DNA of 13,357 nt from MGR-bin208 sp043779285 (lineage in GTDB: Bacteria; Bacteroidota; Bacteroidia; Chitinophagales; Chitinophagaceae). Positions within the stretch are counted from its first letter, which is position 1. The number at the start of each line of letters is the position of its first letter. The stretch lies in the NCBI GenBank assembly GCA_043779285.1, contig JAYWEL010000048.1, positions 1 to 13,357 on the forward strand, in the 5' to 3' direction. Of the stretch, positions 6,302 through 13,357 are shown piece after piece. The notes beneath the pieces were generated by a model that was not told the origin of the DNA, did not search any database, and saw only the letters and a program-made list of their open reading frames with translations. A program made the position numbers and the translations under genes.

Positions 6302-9300
6302 TCTTATAAGTGTAATATCGCCCTTTTTTATGGATTTTGTACCATCAGAAAATTCAACATCCAAGGTGTAAGCATACACATCCATAGGTTGCAAAACACC
6401 TTTCAACTTTCCATTCCAACCCTGATTCCGGTCGCCGGTTTCAAATACTTTTTGTCCCCATCTGTTCCAGATGATGAATTTCATTTTAGCAATGCCGAAT
6501 CCTCTTACCAAAACAACACTATTCATATCCCCACTTGTTGGTGTAAATGCATTCGGAACATCCAATGCAGGTACTACGATGGTTGAAACTTGTCTGCATA
6601 CCGTGTTTAAACAGCCAAAATTATTAGTTGCAGTTAAACAAACATCAAATGTGCCAGTTGAATTAAATTGATGTATAACCGGAGAAAATGATGTTGTCAA
6701 TAAACTATCCCCATCACCAAAAAACCATTTAAACGAAACGGCATCTGTCGAGGATAAGTTGGTGAATGTATGCGGCGTATTTTCAACAGGTGGATTAGGC
6801 GTGAAACTAAAATTTGCAACCGGATTTGGATTAACCCGTATACTGAATTTGCTTGAGTCTATAATATTACAAGTGGCATTATCAGTTGCTATCAGGGTTA
6901 CAATATATGTCCCGATTGAATTATACATTTTTGTGGGGCTAGTTACCGTTGATGTTGTGCCATCTCCAAAATTCCAAAGAAAACTCTGGCCTCCCAATGA
7001 AGTATTTGTAAAAACTGCATTATAAGGGACACAACCAGATGCTGGGGTAGTGAATTGTGCTTTTACCAATGCCGCAATTCTTAATTGTATTACAACTGAA
7101 TCGGGTGAATTACAATATGAAGAATCGTTTAAAAATAATTTTACATTATATGTTCCGGGTGATGCAAAAGAATGAAGAATAGATTGTGTACCTGAAATTA
7201 CACGAGGTGTGTTATCTCCAAAATCCCAGATAAAAGAATTATTGGCAAATGGTTTTATAAGTGGTGCAATGGAAACATTATCGAACTGATATTTAAACGA
7301 ATCGCAGGGATTTAATTTGATTGGATTAAAAGCCAACATTGCCTGTACATCTCCAACACGTATATTCAAAAATGATGTGTCACGAACATTACAGGTATTC
7401 GGATCAATACCTATTAACATGACCTTATAAGTACCTATCGTAGTATATGTATGTCTGATATTCGAATTTGTAGTAGATACTTGCGGCGAACCATCCCCAA
7501 AATTCCATTCATAACTTACAGCATTTTTTATGGAGTCACTAAAATCTACACTTAGGGGAACACAGCCTGCTGTATCCCGTATAACCCCATTTATGGCCGA
7601 CTGAACACCGGTACTTACACCAGCCAGATTAAAGGCTATTTTCACCATAGCCAGGTTACAATTTAGTGATGGATTAAATGGACCCGGACCCCAAACATTT
7701 AAAGGTGTAGTAGGAAAAACAACATCGCCAAAACTTCGGCAGTTAGCACATATGGCCTGGTAAATCACCCCGTTTTTATCAAACCTACTTGTTCCTCCAT
7801 CCACATGATCAACTGCTCCTCCAACCTGCCCGAAATAACTACCAAACAATTGTCCGGTTGCATTTTTTCTTAACACAAAAAAATAAAAATCAGATCCGTC
7901 TGTTGATGTTTTAAAAGCATCTGAAGTTATTGGCAAGCCAAGTGTACCGGATGATGGAAATGCTACCTGATTAAATGAACCTCCCCATCCGGATACATAC
8001 ACATTCTCACAACGATCTACCAAAAATGCAACCGGGGAAATACTTGGTACAGCAGCACTTTTTCCAAAAACAGTTGAATAAACATAACTGGATAAATCAG
8101 GTTGTAATTTTGCAATAAATTGTTTTGCGCCCGGATTATTGTAAGTTGCTGATATGACTGGCCAATTCCCTGTGGTTTGACCCATGACATAAGGGAAACC
8201 TTTATCATCAAATTGAATTCCATAAACCTGATCTACAGCTCCGGTACCTAGATATGTGGATTTAAGAATAGTACTCCCACTACTTGAAATGATTGCAACA
8301 AACCCATCAATACCACCTTGATTACTTGTGCCTATTGTACTTACTTTATTTCCGGGGAAATTTGTACTTGCCGTTCCACCGGCAACATAAATATTTCCAT
8401 TTGAAATAGGTAAACTCAATACATATGCTGCATCATCTTCACTCCCACCCAAATAAGAACTGAATAAAACAGCACTGCCATTAGCATTTAATTTTATAAT
8501 CACAGCATCCTGTTTTCCTCCGGATGAAGATTGAAATACAGATCCTGCATTTGGCAAAACAGGAAAATCATTTGATTGTGTACAGGATGCCACATAAATA
8601 TTACCTGCTCCATCCAGTATTACTTCGCTTCGGCCATCATCTCCATAATTTTGTTGAAGAGAATTTATTCCTGATCTTGATGATGAAATATTTACGCCAT
8701 CATCATTTGTTCCTCCAATTTTTTTAGACCCAATCAGTACTGTTCCACTAGCATTTAATTTTGTTACCACAATATCATACCCACCACCAACACCAATTTG
8801 TCCGGTACCAGTTGTAGGGTAATTGGAAGAATTGGACCTGCCGGCAACAACCAAATTCCCCTGGGCATCTACTATCAAACTATGAGGCTGCTCATTTCCT
8901 CCGCCACCAATATAAGTTGCATAAATTCTATTTACCCCATTAGGAGATAATTTAATTATGCCAATGTCAATGGCCTGTGCACCTGAACCGCCTCCATAAC
9001 TTTGCTGAAAAGCACCCGCTGTTGCCGGGAAACCGGTTCCGAAAACAGAACCTCCGCCGTACATGGATCCATCTGGCCCATAGGTAGCTGTATAGCCCCA
9101 ATTATCCACCGTACTTCTGGAAAAAGAAGAAAAGATCAAACTAGGGTCAATTATTAATGTAGCAGTTGGATCATAATCTTTTACATCAAACCGAACAATA
9201 TTATCTTTTAACTTATACCGGCAAGTAATTTCTTTTTTTTCTTTGCCGTCAAATAAAAAACTGTATGGAATATTTTCTTTCATTTTACCAACTGAAGTAG

Positions 9301-9886
9301 CAATAGAAAGTTCTTGATTCTTTACATCTAATTTATCAACGCCTTCATACTTCAAAGCAATTTTTGAAATATCGGAACCCGGTCGGGCAATGATATCATA
9401 TTTCATTCCACCCTGATTGGTATAATATCTTACATCAATTCCGGGATAAACATCTTTTACAGTAACTGCCTGATAAATCTGACAATTGCTTGCCCATTTT
9501 GATGGATCATTTCCAATGAAATAGTTATTGTAAGAATTTGTTGATTTATCTGGTACAAGTATCAGATTTTTATTAGCTCCGATAAAATCAACATGGAATG
9601 CATGAGATCGAAGATTAAAATTTTCTTCCATATTCATCAGCTTGCCATTTTCCGAATGATTATGCAGAATCTTGTAAACTTTTTCCAGATCGGAAACATT
9701 GTGTTGCAGAACCGTGAACCCATTTGATCGGATATAAAAAGCACCTGCCGGAACATCTCCCTTAAACTTTACTTTTTCATCCCATTGCCCTCTATTTTCA
9801 ACAAATTCAATATTGCCTGAAAACTGTGCATTTGATCCAAAGGCAATTAAGAGAAAAATAAATATGGAAATCCGTTTTTTATTCAA
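6299..9886 (-). CDS. giant secreted T9SS type B cargo: ENRGQW domain, SBBP beta-propeller repeats, four PKD domains, gliding-motility C-terminal domain
   Basis: About 1195 residues from the TTG at 9886. Signal peptide: Met-Asn-Lys-Lys-Arg, then ISIFIFLLIAFGSNA, cleaved before Q21. The N-terminal domain (about 21-250) opens with FVENRGQW (28-35) and ends near LIIDPSLIFSS, as in large Bacteroidota proteins of the DUF7948/SBBP type. A beta-propeller-like region with SBBP-type repeats follows (about 260-750; recurring YLGG/YIGGG, GNIYVAG, DAVIIKLN). Four PKD domains centre on WNFGDG (794), WDFGDN (887), WNFGDG (971) and WFFGDG (1054). The C-terminal domain VPNAFTPT...WNRWGQKVF (1110-1195) is the gliding-motility-associated T9SS type B sorting signal. 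It should be exported to the surface or medium; PKD/propeller parts suggest adhesion or glycan contact. No catalytic domain is recognised. Start: no ATG or GTG exists near the signal peptide; TTG at 9886 gives a textbook one, while TTG at 9925 adds 13 residues. An in-frame TAG lies two codons above 9925. Confidence 0.9.
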   Translation of the reverse strand: MNKKRISIFIFLLIAFGSNAQFSGNIEFVENRGQWDEKVKFKGDVPAGAFYIRSNGFTVLQHNVSDLEKVYKILHNHSENGKLMNMEENFNLRSHAFHVDFIGANKNLILVPDKSTNSYNNYFIGNDPSKWASNCQIYQAVTVKDVYPGIDVRYYTNQGGMKYDIIARPGSDISKIALKYEGVDKLDVKNQELSIATSVGKMKENIPYSFLFDGKEKKEITCRYKLKDNIVRFDVKDYDPTATLIIDPSLIFSSFSRSTVDNWGYTATYGPDGSMYGGGSVFGTGFPATAGAFQQSYGGGSGAQAIDIGIIKLSPNGVNRIYATYIGGGGNEQPHSLIVDAQGNLVVAGRSNSSNYPTTGTGQIGVGGGYDIVVTKLNASGTVLIGSKKIGGTNDDGVNISSSRSGINSLQQNYGDDGRSEVILDGAGNIYVASCTQSNDFPVLPNAGSVFQSSSGGKQDAVIIKLNANGSAVLFSSYLGGSEDDAAYVLSLPISNGNIYVAGGTASTNFPGNKVSTIGTSNQGGIDGFVAIISSSGSTILKSTYLGTGAVDQVYGIQFDDKGFPYVMGQTTGNWPVISATYNNPGAKQFIAKLQPDLSSYVYSTVFGKSAAVPSISPVAFLVDRCENVYVSGWGGSFNQVAFPSSGTLGLPITSDAFKTSTDGSDFYFFVLRKNATGQLFGSYFGQVGGAVDHVDGGTSRFDKNGVIYQAICANCRSFGDVVFPTTPLNVWGPGPFNPSLNCNLAMVKIAFNLAGVSTGVQSAINGVIRDTAGCVPLSVDFSDSIKNAVSYEWNFGDGSPQVSTTNSNIRHTYTTIGTYKVMLIGIDPNTCNVRDTSFLNIRVGDVQAMLAFNPIKLNPCDSFKYQFDNVSIAPLIKPFANNSFIWDFGDNTPRVISGTQSILHSFASPGTYNVKLFLNDSSYCNSPDSVVIQLRIAALVKAQFTTPASGCVPYNAVFTNTSLGGQSFLWNFGDGTTSTVTSPTKMYNSIGTYIVTLIATDNATCNIIDSSKFSIRVNPNPVANFSFTPNPPVENTPHTFTNLSSTDAVSFKWFFGDGDSLLTTSFSPVIHQFNSTGTFDVCLTATNNFGCLNTVCRQVSTIVVPALDVPNAFTPTSGDMNSVVLVRGFGIAKMKFIIWNRWGQKVFETGDRNQGWNGKLKGVLQPMDVYAYTLDVEFSDGTKSIKKGDITLIR

Positions 9887-9943
9887 GGGTGGCTTTTTTA
9901 TCAAAATAACTAAAATATGTAACAACTGCTATCAAAACTTATG

Positions 9944-12055
9944 TTAAGAAATCTTACTCCAGGTTGTTTTTCCTGTTAATGATCTCAGATAATCTTTTAA
10001 TCGTAAATTTTCATCAACAGAAAGTCCGGGATCTTCTTCAAGCATTTGCATTACAATAGCCCTGGCCGATTCCAGCATTGGTCTGTCTTGGACTATACTT
10101 GCCAGCTTAAAGTTTAATTCGCCACTTTGCCTGGTTCCTTCTATATCCCCCGGCCCTCTCATGTCCAAATCTTTTTCGGCAATTTCAAATCCATTATTGG
10201 TCGATGTCATAATCTTTATTCGTTCTCTGGCTTCATTGCTAAGTTTGTTCCCGGAAATCATAATGCAATAACTTTTATCTGCACCCCGTCCGACTCTTCC
10301 TCTCAGTTGATGCAATTGCGATAGACCAAATTTTTCTGCGCTTTCAATAACCATCACCGTTGAATTCGGAACATTCACACCAACTTCTATAACTGTTGTG
10401 GATACCATTATTTGGGTTTCCCTATTTACGAATCGTTGCATATTCGTATTTTTTTGTACACTTTTTTGCTTCCCATGCAACATACTGATCCAGAATTTTG
10501 GTTCAGGGAAATAGGCTTTTACATTTTCATAGCCTTGCATCAAATTTTCATAATCCAATTTTTCACTTTCTTCTATCAATGGAAAAATTACATAAGCCTG
10601 CCTGCCTTTTTCTATTTCTGCACGAATAAAACTCATAACCTCCGACCGCTTATTATCAAACCGATGGACCGTGTTTATCGGTTTTCTTCCGGGAGGTAAT
10701 TCATCGATAATACTATAATCCAAATCTCCATAAGCAGTCATTGCCAATGTACGTGGAATGGGCGTTGCGGTCATTACCAAAATATGAGGCGGGATAATTG
10801 CTTTTGCCCATAACCTTGCCCGTTGAGCTACACCAAACCGATGTTGCTCATCAATGTTTACAAACCCTAAATTTTTAAACTGAACAGGATCTTCCAATAC
10901 GGCATGTGTACCTATTAAAATATTTATTTCGCCTGATTGAAGTTTGGTAAGTATAGATTTTCGTTCTTTAGTTTTTGTAGACCCGGTTAATAATGCAACC
11001 TGCAAGGGCATATCTTTTAACAAAGAGGTTAAGCTATCGAAATGTTGCTGCGAAAGGATTTCTGTCGGTGCCATCATACAACATTGAAATCCATTATCGA
11101 TTGCAATCAACATACAAAGCAAAGCAACAATAGTTTTTCCACTGCCTACATCTCCCTGCAACAACCTGTTCATTTGTCTTCCCGTACCCGTATCCTGTCT
11201 GATTTCCTTAATCACTTTTTTTTGCGCACCAGTTAATTCAAATGGCAAATAATGATTATAGAAATTATTAAAATTTTCTCCTACTGTACCAAACACAACT
11301 CCTTTTGAAAAACGATGCCTTTGCAATTTCACTAATCCCAATCGAAGTTGAGCGATGAACAGTTCTTCAAATTTCAAACGTCTTAATGCATTTTCGTAAT
11401 GCTTGATCGAATGAGGAAAATGAATTTGACGTATTGCTTCATAACGGGGCATTAATTTTAATTTACTTACAATTGTTGCTGGCAATATTTCCCCAACTTC
11501 ACGTTCCGAAATGGCGGCTAACAATGTTTCAGTCAATTTTCCAATTTGCCTTCCACTTAATCCACGAGATTTTAATTTTTCGGTACTGGGATAAACCGGC
11601 TCCAGAAAATTCTTCCCCCCCGATGCTGTTTCCGTAAAAAGTTCCAATTCGGGATGTACCATCTGAGGTTTACCTTGAAAAAAACTAATCTTTCCAAAAA
11701 CGATATACGATTCACCTTCTTTCAACATTTTCTGTATCCATCCTGCGCCTTGAAACCAGGCCAGTTCCAGGCTCCCCGACCGGTCACGTAAATGGCCAAC
11801 CAGACGCTTTGCTTTTTTATCACCAATCATTTCAATTGAAGACAAAACACCCGTTACCTGAATATAGTCTGTCTGATAATTAATATCTGTTATCAGATTA
11901 ACTTGAGTCTTATCAATATGTCGGTATGGGAAATGTTCGAGTAAATGCTGGAACGTAAAAATGTTTAATTCCTTTTTCAGCAAATCTGCTTTTTGAGGTC
12001 CTACACCTTTTAGGTACTCGATCGGGTTTGATAATATGTTATTTACAGTTGAAAT
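9944..12055 (-). CDS. recG: ATP-dependent DNA helicase RecG
   Basis: RecG is a superfamily 2 helicase that remodels stalled replication forks and branch-migrates Holliday junctions. With the proposed start it has 703 residues, the usual RecG length. An N-terminal wedge/OB part (VTGVLSSIEMIGDKKAKR, GHLRDRSGSLELAWFQG) is followed by GDVGSGKT (Walker A, about 301-308), MAPTEIL, DEQHRFGVAQR (402-412), MTATPIPRTLAM, the motif V region STTVIEVGVNVPN and motif VI QLRGRVGRG (about 583-591). The C-terminal TRG-region signature DLDMRGPGDIEGTRQSG is complete. The start is uncertain. TTG at 11983 lies inside the conserved N-terminal stretch; in-frame codons upstream encode NPIEYLKGVGPQKADLL, clearly RecG. 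From the in-frame stop near 12107 down to that TTG no ATG, GTG, TTG or CTG occurs. ATT at 12055 (then STVNNIL) is my best guess; ATT 12058 or ATA 12037 are alternatives. The gene precedes the cargo by 57 nt. Confidence 0.93.
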   Translation of the reverse strand: MSTVNNILSNPIEYLKGVGPQKADLLKKELNIFTFQHLLEHFPYRHIDKTQVNLITDINYQTDYIQVTGVLSSIEMIGDKKAKRLVGHLRDRSGSLELAWFQGAGWIQKMLKEGESYIVFGKISFFQGKPQMVHPELELFTETASGGKNFLEPVYPSTEKLKSRGLSGRQIGKLTETLLAAISEREVGEILPATIVSKLKLMPRYEAIRQIHFPHSIKHYENALRRLKFEELFIAQLRLGLVKLQRHRFSKGVVFGTVGENFNNFYNHYLPFELTGAQKKVIKEIRQDTGTGRQMNRLLQGDVGSGKTIVALLCMLIAIDNGFQCCMMAPTEILSQQHFDSLTSLLKDMPLQVALLTGSTKTKERKSILTKLQSGEINILIGTHAVLEDPVQFKNLGFVNIDEQHRFGVAQRARLWAKAIIPPHILVMTATPIPRTLAMTAYGDLDYSIIDELPPGRKPINTVHRFDNKRSEVMSFIRAEIEKGRQAYVIFPLIEESEKLDYENLMQGYENVKAYFPEPKFWISMLHGKQKSVQKNTNMQRFVNRETQIMVSTTVIEVGVNVPNSTVMVIESAEKFGLSQLHQLRGRVGRGADKSYCIMISGNKLSNEARERIKIMTSTNNGFEIAEKDLDMRGPGDIEGTRQSGELNFKLASIVQDRPMLESARAIVMQMLEEDPGLSVDENLRLKDYLRSLTGKTTWSKIS

Positions 12056-12071
12056 AATTTTATGTTTAAAA

Positions 12072-12079
12072 CAAAAATA
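12072..12079 (-). promoter_or_regulatory. possible -7 promoter box for recG
   Basis: On the minus strand TATTTTTG (12079-12072) matches the Bacteroidota -7 consensus TAnnTTTG at every defined position. No convincing TTTG -33 element is seen 19-21 nt upstream. It lies about 16 nt before the proposed ATT start, so transcription would begin only a few nucleotides ahead of the coding region, implying a near-leaderless recG mRNA. Motif match only. Confidence 0.3.
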
Positions 12080-12271
12080 AGTGAAAGCCTTTGTAGATAA
12101 ATAAATTTACTGCTTAAATGGAATCTATTCTGACATCAAATTCAAAAATTCTTTTCCCTTTAATAGTTAACCAATTTTGCCAGCGTATTAACTTTCCTCT
12201 CTTTCTGATTAATTATTCTATTCTCCATTAATTGAGTTATTTTACTTGCTGATTTAATACATCTAACTCCA

Positions 12272-13351
12272 ATGCAATTTATTTTCGATTTATTAAAAAT
12301 TGATTTAAAACTCATTAATTACAAAGACATTCTTTTAAGTTTATTAACAGCTTTTACGGTTTGCCTGTTAACCATTCCGGTTATTATTCGTTTTGCAAAA
12401 AAATTTAATTTCCTGGATACACCAAATGCAAGAAAATTGCATACATCGCCCATGCCAACATTAGGAGGTATAGCCATTTTTGCAGGGATGATGATTTCGC
12501 TGGTTAGCTGGTACCCTGTTTTGGAAAACAGCTTGATGCATTATTTTTTCTTTTCCGTTTTTATTTTATTCATCACAGGTATTTGGGATGACCTCAAAAA
12601 CATTCCTGCCAGAATTAAATTCATCATTGAAATTGCCCTTTCATTTATTATTGCCTGGTCGGGCATTCGTATCACTTCATTCGAAGGATTATTTTTTATA
12701 TGGCAGCTTCCAGAAATAATTCAATATTTAATTACCATTCTATTGATAACCGGACTTACAAATGCATTTAATTTAATTGATGGAATTGATGGACTTGCTG
12801 GCAGTCTTGGTTTTATGAGTTTGATTGGTTTAGGATTTTTTTTACATATTAGCGGCGACACATTTATGCCAATGATCGTTTTTACTTTGGCCGGAAGTTT
12901 GCTGGCATTCCTTTATTTTAATTTCTCTCCAGCCAAAATATTTATGGGCGATACCGGATCATTGGTCATTGGTTTTGTGATAGCAGTATCCTGTATACGC
13001 CTGATTAATTTTAATCAATCTGAATTAGCTCCTCCCCTTTCCAATACACTGCTACTTAGTCTTGGTTTGGTGATGATTCCTGTCTTCGATATGATCCGTG
13101 TAATTGTAATACGCATTGTTCAAGGAAAATCTCCTTTTACTGCAGATCAGAATCACATTCATCATATCCTTCTTAACAATGGATTCTCGCATGAAAAAGT
13201 AACACAAAAAATATGTTTAGTTCACGGAGTTGTATTGCTTATTGTTTATTGGTTGCAATATCTTAAAATGGAATACAGCATGCTGATACTATTTGTATTC
13301 TTGATTTTAGTTGTTGAGTTTTTTAAACGACATAAACCAACAATCTCCTAA
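12272..13351 (+). CDS. wecA: polyprenyl-phosphate N-acetylhexosamine-1-phosphate transferase (WecA/TagO family)
   Basis: A 359-residue polytopic inner-membrane enzyme of the glycosyltransferase 4 / MraY-WecA family. It transfers a sugar-1-phosphate, usually GlcNAc-1-P from UDP-GlcNAc, to undecaprenyl phosphate, the first membrane step in O-antigen, capsule or similar glycan synthesis. Motifs in order are LDTPNARKLHTSPMPTLGG (48-66), WDD (105-107) with the Mg2+-associated aspartates, NAFNLIDGIDGLAGS (164-178), MGDTGSL (225-231) and ADQNHIHH (291-298). The C-terminal HIHH form places it with WecA/TagO/WbpL rather than MraY, whose loop is HHHFE-like. About ten to eleven transmembrane segments are visible. 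Length is normal and the protein is complete, ending 6 nt from the window edge. The exact sugar is not determined. The ATG at 12272 is taken; the conserved region begins about 48 residues later, as usual. It is divergent from recG across 216 bp, with no clear promoter identified. Confidence 0.9.
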   Translation: MQFIFDLLKIDLKLINYKDILLSLLTAFTVCLLTIPVIIRFAKKFNFLDTPNARKLHTSPMPTLGGIAIFAGMMISLVSWYPVLENSLMHYFFFSVFILFITGIWDDLKNIPARIKFIIEIALSFIIAWSGIRITSFEGLFFIWQLPEIIQYLITILLITGLTNAFNLIDGIDGLAGSLGFMSLIGLGFFLHISGDTFMPMIVFTLAGSLLAFLYFNFSPAKIFMGDTGSLVIGFVIAVSCIRLINFNQSELAPPLSNTLLLSLGLVMIPVFDMIRVIVIRIVQGKSPFTADQNHIHHILLNNGFSHEKVTQKICLVHGVVLLIVYWLQYLKMEYSMLILFVFLILVVEFFKRHKPTIS

Positions 13352-13357
13352 AAAGAA

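Noticed and set aside
6098..6586. 162-codon plus-strand open frame across the porP/cargo junction
   Set aside because: It is antisense to two clearly conserved proteins, has low-complexity composition and no recognisable domain.
12160..12228. 22-codon minus-strand ORF (starts MENRIINQKE) upstream of recG
   Set aside because: Too short to support without conservation or an initiation signal. It could be a leader peptide but nothing in the sequence argues for it.

Overview
The window looks like a chromosomal segment of a Bacteroidota bacterium, most likely from the Chitinophagaceae/Sphingobacteriales side. The reasons are AT-rich DNA, almost no Shine-Dalgarno sequences, a PorP/SprF-family protein, and a large secreted protein with PKD domains and a gliding-motility-type (type IX secretion, T9SS) C-terminal signal. 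No tRNA, rRNA, CRISPR array, transposase or phage gene was seen.

Layout. Positions 1-480 (-) hold the N-terminal 160 codons of a SAM-dependent O-methyltransferase that runs off the left edge. Positions 481-869 form a gene-poor stretch with a nested inverted-repeat element (about 560-652) and a second repeat-like stretch (about 690-760). Next come a sodium:solute symporter (870-2387, -) and, divergently, a LOG-family nucleotide phosphoribohydrolase (2503-3042, +). A weak bidirectional terminator (about 3045-3080) separates the LOG gene from a convergent minus-strand run. Read in its own direction, that run is recG (12055-9944), the giant T9SS cargo (9886-6299), porP/sprF-like (6285-5188), a GlcD-type FAD oxidoreductase (5106-3691) and a small outer-membrane beta-barrel protein (3660-3079). 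At the right end, divergent from recG, is a WecA/TagO-type polyprenyl-phosphate sugar-1-phosphate transferase (12272-13351, +).

How the genes work together. The cargo and PorP-like genes are 13 nt apart and form a recognisable functional pair: a type B T9SS substrate with its dedicated PorP/SprF-like outer-membrane partner. recG, glcD and the small OMP gene lie on the same strand with gaps of 57, 81 and 30 nt, so co-transcription is possible, but their functions do not obviously connect. The other genes look like ordinary metabolism and envelope functions.

The least ordinary points concern translation starts. The conserved RecG N-terminus lies upstream of any in-frame ATG/GTG/TTG/CTG, so RecG probably starts at ATT (or ATA). 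The cargo can start only at TTG. The cargo-porP junction is a double stop/start overlap passing through a four-codon mini-ORF. I found no convincing new multi-gene system; most of the window is conventional.
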